From: Pascua guehoae | Taxonomy: Eukaryota; Basidiomycota; Tremellomycetes; Trichosporonales; Trichosporonaceae | NCBI GenBank assembly: GCA_001600415.1 | Contig: BCJX01000017.1 | Span: 282,514 to 346,513 of the forward strand | Length of the DNA: 64,000 nucleotides | Direction: 5' to 3' | Shown here: positions 57,119 to 64,000 of the stretch, one piece after another | How the letters are laid out: each line of letters opens with the position of its first letter | How positions within the stretch are numbered: position 1 is the first letter of the stretch | Notes under the pieces: model-generated | The model's input: the letters and a program-made list of their open reading frames with translations, nothing else | The model's database searches: none | Told to the model about the DNA's origin: nothing | Program-made: the position numbers and the translations under genes

Positions 57119-57573
57119 ATGATTCGAACACCTCCTCTTCCTCCGACTCCAACATCCACGATGCCAGCTGCACTGCAGCGCCACGTACCCCCTCCCCCTG
57201 AAATCTCGCACCAAACAAGCTCGCACTCACCCACCTCGACGCAGCACGCTCCCCGCGTGCACGCGCTGCGCCCTCAGCCAACCCATCACGCTCTCTCGCA
57301 CCGAGTCGTGTCTACAATACCGCGCCAACTGGCGCCCCGTCGCCCAGACGCAACTCTTTCCCACACGGCACACGACGACAAGGAGAACATTCCGCCCCCG
57401 CGGGTCATGACAGCACATCCGGGACAGGAAGGCTCTTTCCACCCAGCGAGTACGTCGAGTGTCTTGCCTCATGCCTGAACTGCACATTGACGCCAGGCTA
57501 CTGCGTGCCGCTGGACCAGGACGAGGCTCTCCTGGTCTGTCGTTACTGTGGACAGGTGATTCCGCGTAACTGA
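57119..57573 (+). CDS. Small Cys-motif protein, array member D (His for first Cys)
   Basis: Exons 57119-57449 and 57497-57573 give 135 residues. The N-terminal 90 residues are Pro/His/Ser/Thr-rich and include DDKENIPPP. Exon 1 ends VMTAHPGQEGSFHPA. Exon 2, after a GACGCCAG acceptor, encodes YCVPLDQDEALLVCRYCGQV then IPRN. Aligning on exon 2 places His exactly where the other members have the exon-1 Cys (H-x12-C-x11-C-x2-C), keeping the following x-Gly. That is the kind of swap expected at a zinc site. GTACGT donor, phase 1. An in-frame upstream Met at 57041 is possible. Confidence 0.6.
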
Positions 57574-58370
57574 AGGCGCATCTGAATGAGGTCCGCAGGC
57601 AGTGTGGTGTAGCAGGGCCGTTGATGTGTATATTATGTATGCCCTGTGGGTCATCAACTCTTCATCCTCCTTGCATCAACTCTTGCTTTCCCCTCACCGA
57701 ATGCTCTGAAATGGGGCACAGTGACTCCATAGTCCACTCACTGGAACCTGATGTCGCGCTTATGTTTCTGCAGCTTCATCTTCAGGAGGCAGAGCGTGTA
57801 TGCTGGAAGAAGCCGCCTGCCTAGTGGGAACCGGACCTGACAGCGCACGTTCCTGTCCTGCGCTTACACCACAATGTATCTGTGTCTGCTACTGATCTTC
57901 CTACTGAATCGTCGATGCTTGTGGTTGTGCATATGACTTTGATATTAACAACGAGTGGAAGGGAAGGCCGCGGCTCCTTGCTTGGTCGAACACACTCACC
58001 CTGTGAAGGATAGTCACAATCACCCATCTCTGCGAGGCTGACTACGTGGGTAACAACAAATGATGGCAGGGTCTCTGGTTGATTTCATTCAACTTGCCGT
58101 AAAGTTTCGAGCAGCAACCCAAGCAGAGGGAATCACGGGGATGCTGCGTGTTGGAGTCTTAGCGGTCCTTTGCAGGAACAATAGGTGCAGTGGCCGCCAG
58201 GAGACCATAGCGCGAGGGAGAAGGAGACAGTGGGATACTGTGCGATCAACAAGAATGGACATCGTCGTCGTCACCATCCCAACAATGATAGTACAAGAAG
58301 GCCATCTGGACGTAAACTCTTTCTCTTTATTCTTCTTCACAGCGTATCCCCACCCTTTGACAACACCGCA
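57574..58370. other. Spacer between array members D and E
   Basis: No gene or repeat supported. Confidence 0.5.
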
Positions 58371-58691
58371 ATGGACGACCGTCCCCCACAAACCTCACCC
58401 AACCACGCGTTTCCAAATCTGCGTCGCCTCCACCGCCGAAACGTCATCCTCGAGTATCAGGAGTGCGATGGGGACAGCATTGGAATCAACTATGGAAGTG
58501 AGCAAGGACAAAGGTCCCTGGACTGACCTGCAGAGCCCTGCTGGCTCGAGCACGTGAAGCGCCACGCCCCCAAGCCTCTCCACTGCATGTTTTGCGGCGC
58601 CCAGGTCAAGTTCTGGACGCCGCCTTATAGTTGGTCGCTGCGCCGAGGGGACGACGTTATGTACATTCACCTCGCCTTTCACGTCGTGTGA
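58371..58691 (+). CDS. Small Cys-motif protein, array member E
   Basis: Exons 58371-58497 and 58534-58691 give 94 residues. The intron of 36 bases has a GTGAGC donor and a GACCTGCAG acceptor, phase 1. Exon 1 includes LRRLHRRNVILEYQECDGDS then IGINYG. Exon 2 encodes PCWLEHVKRHAPKPLHCMFC then GAQVKFWTPPYSW and a C-terminal tail (DDVMYIHLAFHVV) absent from the other members. Ligand pattern C-x12-C-x14-C-x2-C. Unlike members A-D it is basic around the second half. Last member before Spt5. Confidence 0.62.
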
Positions 58692-59058
58692 TCGCGCGAC
58701 TGCGTGCATGCGTGCGCTCCTCAAGGCATGCATTGTATGGCATGCATGTTTCGCTTTGTTGTCTTCTGCCATGCTCGCTGCCACAATAACCGGACAGCCG
58801 TCAGGAAGCTCAGATAGGCACGCAAATAGGATGGTGGTGCCTGGCCAACACTCTTCACAGGCCTAATTGCCAATGAAATGCCTCCGCTCCATTGTCCATT
58901 TGCCATCCGTCGTTGCCGCCGCCCTCGTGAATCAATGGTCATGGGTGACTACAGGATGGGTCACTTGGTCCAGGTCTCAACTACATAAACCCCCACTCGC
59001 AACCCCAACACTCTTGTCGCCACTCTCTTCCTCCCACTCTCTCAGCTTGGAGGTCAGC
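58692..59058. other. Spacer upstream of Spt5
   Basis: No gene. Contains CT-rich sequence directly before the Spt5 ATG. Confidence 0.55.
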
Positions 59059-62000
59059 ATGTCGGACTACGACAGGTCGTCTTCGGCGGATATCGACGAA
59101 ATTGCCCCCGTGCGCTCCAAGAAGCGCGTGAGTTGCACTCTGGAGCCTGGCATCGCGATGGAACAATAGAGCGGCGAGTGCTGACAGACTCCACAGCCAA
59201 GGGCCATTGATCCCGATGGTGAGAAGAAGAACGAGAGATCGAGGCGACCAAGGCTGAGCTGACCACGTGATTTCAACAGAAGAAGACGAAGTGAGTGCAC
59301 CTGCATGGACCATCCAGGCATCCGCTAATACCCCAGGACGACGAGACGGGTCACCATGATGAGGACGAGGATGACGAGGGCGAGGGAGGAAGGAACGATG
59401 ATGATGACGACGACGACGACGAGGATGATGAGGATGACCAAGACGATGATGATGGTGAGCTCACAGTTGATCTCAACGTCGCTGACCCAATAGATGATCG
59501 CGGCGGCAGGGTGAATCACCAGCATCTAGCGCATGGCCATTGACAACTAACAACCACAGCGCCAGAAAAAGCACAAGAAGCGAAGGAGGGTGAACCGCTT
59601 CCTCGATGTCGAGGCCGTTGTCGACGATGATGAGGAAGAGGAGGAAGACGACGAAGAATACGCCGATGGTGGGTTCCCCTTGACATGACCGACTATTTGG
59701 TTCTGACACGTTCAGGGGCCGAGTTTATCGATGAGGAGGGAGTAGAGCCATCGGCAGAAGACCAAGCCCGACACCGACAGCTTGATCGCAACATCCGCCG
59801 CGAAGAGGAGCCCGACATTGAGCAGATTGTCCAGGACATTAGGAATCGCTACCGCAACCAGCCAAAGTACAATGCCGACAGCGACCACGTCCCCCAGCGC
59901 CTCCTTATGCCCGGTGTCGACGACCCGAGCCTGTGGAAGGTGCGCGTCTTGGACCACCGCGGACCATTTGTTGTGCGCAAGATCTTTGGACGTGTGTTTT
60001 CGCGAATGAACTCTGCGACCCCGATCGAGGTCTTCACTGCATTCTGCCGTGACTCTATCAAGGACATGATCTTCATCGAGGCGCGTCACGCGGGTGCGGT
60101 TCATGCTGCCATCAACGGCCTCATTGGCGTCCTGCACTCGCGGCCCATTGAGCTCGTCGCCATCAATGAAATGGCAGACTTTTTGCGGTCCAAGAAGAAG
60201 GACGTCGAGATCAACGCCGGCATGTGGGTCCGCCAGAAGCGGGGCAAGTACACTGGCGATCTTGCGCAGGTTGTCGACACCGATCAGCTCACAAACGGCT
60301 TGGTCGGTATCAAATTTGTCCCTCGAATCGACATGACGCCCCGGGACGGCAGGCGCGAACGTCTTCCAGGCAAGACTCGACCGCCAGCGCGTCTGTTCAA
60401 CTATGACGACTTGCGCAAGGTTTATGGTCGCGAGAGTGTCGACAAGCTTCGATCCGTGGAGAATGGGTACATTTTCCAGGGTGACGAGTATGTGGACGGT
60501 TTTTGCATCAAAGACGTCAAGGCCGACGCTTTGGCAATCGACGATGTCAACCCAACACTTGAAGAGGTGTCGCGCTTTGTCGGCGAGGACGGTGTTGGGG
60601 TGGGCAAGTTTGACCTGTCCACCATTGCCGACGCCAACCGGCATATCACCACATCGTACCTTACCCCCGGCGACCAAGTCGAGGTGTACGAGGGAGAATT
60701 GTTCGGCCTGTTTGGTACCGTCGAAGCGATCGCGGGTGAAACAATCTCGATCAAGGCCATTGGCGGTGACGTTACGGGCAAGATTATCGAAGTGCCGGCG
60801 CGCAGTGTGCGTAAAAAGTTTGACATTGGCGAGCACGTCAAGATTATCGCGGGCAAGAATGCCAACGTCTCGGGTATGATTGTCGACGTCAAGGGCGACG
60901 TTGTGACCCTCATGTCCGACCAGAGCCAGCAGGAAATCAAGGCGTTCTCCAAGGACGTCCGCAAGGCTGCCGACGTCTCTTCAGGAAACGCGACTGTGGC
61001 TTCGGGCATGTTTGACGTGCACGACCTGGTCATGCTTGAGTGAGTGACGATTATTGGCGGATACTTGTGTGCAGCAACTCACACACCAGTTCGACTACTG
61101 CGGCCGTTGTCACCAAAGTGGAAGGCAACCAGCTTCGCATCCTGGATCAAAACGGTACCGCCCGTGTGGTGAAGACGACGGAGGTTACATTGCGCCGCAA
61201 CAATGCTCGCTTTGCCGTAGCGACCGACTCGGCCGGGCAAGAGATGAAGGTTGGCAACATTATGAAGGAGACGGAGGGAGAGAACCGGCGGGGAGAGGTT
61301 ATCAACATTTCGCGCTCCCTCTTCGTCTTCCTCTTCAATCGCGACTTTACGGAAAACAATGGTGTCTTTGTGTGTCGTGCGACCTCTCTCGTCTCGGCTA
61401 CACCAAAGGCATCTACAGACTTGACCAAGATGAACCCATCCCTCAACCAGCAGCTCCCCATGGGCGGTGCAAGCCTCATGCCGCCGCCGTCTGCGATGGG
61501 CAACCGCAAAATCATCAACGTCACCGTTGTTGTCACCAAGGGCACGTACAAGGGTCTTGTGGGCGTCATCAAGGATGTGGTTGGAGCCGACCAGGCCCGT
61601 GTCGAGCTGGCCACGAACAACAAGACCATTACGATTGCCTCTGCGTCGCTCAAGCGCAAGGATCCCAAGACTGGCGCCACGTACCCACTAGAGACTGGTG
61701 GCTTTGGTGGAGGCGGACCTCGCGGACCTCCTGGACGTGGCCCACCTGGCGGCGGTTACGATGTCAACCCGTACAACGGCAGCATGGGCCCACCCGTGAA
61801 CGGCGGCGGGCGAACACCGGCAGCTGGTCGCTTTGGCCAGACACCCAACCCATACGCCATGGGAGGGTATGGCAAGACGCCAAACCCATACGGGGCAGGA
61901 GCCGGCGGAAAGACGCCAGGTTGGGCTGGCGCCGGTGGTGCCGGAGGTAAAACTCCAGGGTGGGGTGGAGGCGGCGGAGGCAAGACGCCCGGGTGGGCAG

Positions 62001-62990
62001 GTGCTGGAGGCAAGACGCCAGGCTGGGCAGGTGGCGGTGGAGGTGGTGGCAAGACACCTGCACCAGGAGGGTACGGCGACGGAGGCCGCACGCCCGGATG
62101 GGCCGGTGCGTCGCTCGGCGGTGGTAAGACACCAAACCCATATGCCAGTGCGCCTACCCCGGCGTACGACTCTGGAGCTTCGAGGGTGAGTTTGGACGAC
62201 TTGTGTTCTTGCCGGTATAAGCTGACACTGATAGGGTCCAATGTCTGCCCCGACGCCATACGGTGGTGGCAACGCGTACAGTGCGCCAACTCCTGGGGCC
62301 GCGCTCAGCGCACCCACGCCTGCACCTGTTGGCGGCTTTAGTGCACCGACGCCGTACTCTGCACCCACACCAGGTGCGGCGCTGTCGGCACCCACGCCAG
62401 GCGCGGCTCTGTCGGCGCCGACCCCTGGAGCGGCACTGTCGGCTCCTACGCCAGGCGGTCCTGGCGCATTCGGAGCGCCGACTCCGTTTGGTGCACCAAC
62501 ACCATTTGGCGCTCCAGCTGGCGGTGTGCCGTCTGCCGAGTCACAAAATGGTATGTCGCATCTGCAGGGTCTCCACCATGCTAACTCTACAGCCATTCCA
62601 TGGGACTGGGCGCTCGACTTCCGCAATGTGATTGTCACGGTCGGCCCGTCACAACGCACGGGATCGCGGAACCCGCGCCACTTCCAGCGCGGCTTTTACG
62701 ACGGCCAGCAGTTTGGCATCGAGTCGACGCAGGGCGAATCGGTGGTGTGTCGGATGATCGAGGACCCGAGCCAGACGGTCGAGATTCCAGCAGAGTACCT
62801 CGCGCCCGTGCGCCCCGACCGCGAGGGCCAGGTTGTCATTTTCCTCGCGGGCGACATGACGCTCAAGGGCCAGCAGCGCACGACGGCTTACAAGAACGAC
62901 AACCAGTGGATGATGGAGCAGGATCCCGCCGACATGATGGCGCTCGTCATGGACGAGGACTGCCTGGCGCGCATCTGGCGCACCGACTGA
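59059..62990 (+). CDS. SPT5: Spt5, transcription elongation factor (DSIF/NusG-type)
   Basis: Spt5 with Spt4 clamps RNA polymerase II on DNA and recruits capping and elongation factors. Small 5' exons (59059-59127, 59197-59218, 59280-59290, then from 59337) encode the acidic N-terminus. The NGN domain follows ([40 protein letters not shown]), then KOW repeats ([80 protein letters not shown]). The C-terminal repeat region has two flavours, GGKTPGWAG and SAPTPGAAL, rich in TP sites for CDK9-type phosphorylation. The final KOW-like domain begins [15 protein letters not shown] and ends CLARIWRTD. The third exon is 11 bases. Confidence 0.95.
59280..59290 (+). other. 11-base microexon of Spt5
   Basis: Flanked by a TTTCAACAG acceptor and a GTGAGT donor. 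With the preceding 22-base exon it makes exactly 11 codons (PRAIDPDEEDE), keeping phase 0 into the acidic exon. Confidence 0.75.
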
Positions 62991-63486
62991 TTTGTTTGTG
63001 AAATGTTAGTGAGCGTGTAACTGAGCGAGTTGCATTTGGCGTCTCCAGTTGGCCTGTGAGGCAATGGCGGCGTTCATGTGGCACCGGACAAAATCACAAC
63101 CATAGACACGACGACGCGCGTCGTGGACATCTGTAGGGCACTGATTGCAATGCATCGTGTGCGAGGACCGAGCGGGCGTGAGCAGAGTGGGGGCGGGCGT
63201 GAGCAGGGGGGGACGGACGCGTGAATGCTAAAGGGGAACAACAAATTCATTAGGAGTCATCTACAAAGAGTTCGAGGGCCGAGCGAGTTATAGAACGCCG
63301 TCGGTAGTGCCCGACGGCTCTGAGGAGCTACACAACTGTGCAGTCCAGTTGGCGCGATTTTTTTGGGTGGGGACAGAATGTGCTTGCCAGGCAGATCTGG
63401 AACGAGCGCAGGGACGCAATGTGCGTCTGGTACGCGTGGTGCGAGTGTACCGTACGGTACGGCTGCCGGGTGTCGGAGTCCCGACA
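62991..63486. other. Convergent spacer, Spt5 / membrane-protein gene
   Basis: No gene supported. GGGCGGGCGTGAGCAG-type direct repeat near 63170-63210. Confidence 0.55.
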
Positions 63487-64000
63487 CTACAACGAATGGA
63501 CAGACTTGCCGTCCTTCTCGAGCGTCGCGACGAGCGTCCGCGCGCTGGCGTCCGAGCGCGTGCGGGAGAGTGTCTCGTCCGTGGTGGTGGTCGCGCGCGC
63601 GGTCGCGGCGCGTCGCCTGCGGACAAGGTAGATCTGGGCAGTGTGAGCTCGGTGCCACTGTGTTGCTTCTTGTCTGGGTACAGTACAGCCGTCCCCAACC
63701 CCGGTTCGGAGGCAACCACTGTTCTGGATCTCTACTCACGCCAGCACCAACAGCGGCGGCAAGGACCATAACCGCGAGGAGGACAATGAGGACGATAATC
63801 TCCGTGTGGACCGCTTCGTAGACGCCGTTATCGTCCGCCCCAGTGGGGACCGACGTGAACGTCGCCGTCACCCCGTCGATGACGGTGGTGAGCACGTATT
63901 CGCTCGCTGATGGGGAGAGCGCGGCGCCCTCGGGGCTTAGGTCGCGGATGTGCGCGGGGAGCGCGGACGCGGTGAGCGCGAGCAAGAGGGTGGTGAGGAG
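63487..64000 (-). CDS. Single-pass membrane protein, 3' part (5' end outside window)
   Basis: The frame is open at the right edge. Exon 63740-64000 reads from a hydrophobic, signal-peptide-like stretch (LLTTLLLALTASALPA) through a short ectodomain (SEYVLTTVIDGVTATFTSVP) to a strong transmembrane helix (EIIVLIVLLAVMVLAAAVGA). It splices in phase 0 by a GTGAGT donor to exon 63487-63633, which gives a basic, Thr/Arg-rich cytoplasmic tail ending EKDGKSVHSL. The VDGV-type repeat motif in the ectodomain recalls fungal Mid2/TMEM-like surface proteins, but I do not assign a family. The annotated start lies beyond position 64000. Confidence 0.6.

Noticed and set aside
57119..57135. B-box/T-arm-like GTGTTCGAATCATG on the minus strand
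   Set aside because: No A box at a suitable distance and no stems; it is inside the start of array member D.
59712..60836. 374-codon minus-strand ORF antisense to Spt5
   Set aside because: Mirror of the Spt5 NGN/KOW coding exon caused by codon bias; no domain of its own.
1..64000. CRISPR arrays, bacterial operons or prophage
   Set aside because: Gene structure is eukaryotic throughout; the tandem repeats have no spacer-repeat alternation.

Overview
This 64 kb window is nuclear DNA of a GC-rich, intron-dense basidiomycete yeast. The best fit is the Tremellomycetes, near Trichosporonales/Tremellales; this is an inference from gene content and intron style, not from a search. Genes are densely packed on both strands, mostly multi-exon with introns of about 35-70 bases, GTRNGT donors and a branch site (CTAAC/CTGAC) lying only about six bases before the 3' AG. 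A Cps1-type hyaluronan/chitin-synthase-like GT2 enzyme, a SIN-pathway Cdc14-family protein and fungal-type Utr1-like NAD kinase all fit a capsule-forming basidiomycete yeast.

Layout. 0-8.6 kb: Vps41 (3' end outside), a DUF4743-type Nudix hydrolase, prefoldin subunit 5, a DUF1275 membrane protein. 8.6-16.4 kb: repeat-bearing spacer, proteasome assembly chaperone 3 (PSMG3-like), Cps1-like glycosyltransferase, then about 3 kb with no secure gene. 16.4-24 kb: Noc3, Tel2, and two intron-containing tRNA genes (Pro-AGG, Ile-AAU). 24-32.5 kb: NAD kinase with long extensions, CCT6, and a zinc-ribbon protein resembling Snm1/Rpp21. 33.5-44 kb: Cdc14-family SIN protein, NmrA-like protein, a repeat-rich spacer with tRNA-Gly and a tRNA remnant, and a Gfo/Idh/MocA oxidoreductase. 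44-53 kb: SF3B6 (p14), zuotin, a YML020W-like alpha/beta hydrolase with a very long disordered N-terminus, and an aldo-keto reductase. 53.2-58.7 kb: five small two-exon genes in a row on the + strand. 59-63 kb: Spt5. 63.5-64 kb: 3' part of a single-pass membrane protein.

Most genes are unrelated housekeeping functions (trafficking, folding, ribosome biogenesis, splicing, elongation) and show no operon-like logic. The exception is the 53.2-58.7 kb block. Its five genes share one architecture: a phase-1 intron after a Gly-rich exon-1 end, and a ligand pattern [CH]-x-G-[DEQ]-x(9,10)-C-x(11,16)-C-x-[YF]-C. I do not recognise this family; it is the best candidate for something undescribed here.

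Other recurring oddities are microexons of 11, 12 and 14 bases in three unrelated genes, and long introns filled with private minisatellites in four genes (DUF1275, PSMG3, NmrA and Gfo/Idh), two of which also carry assembly gaps.
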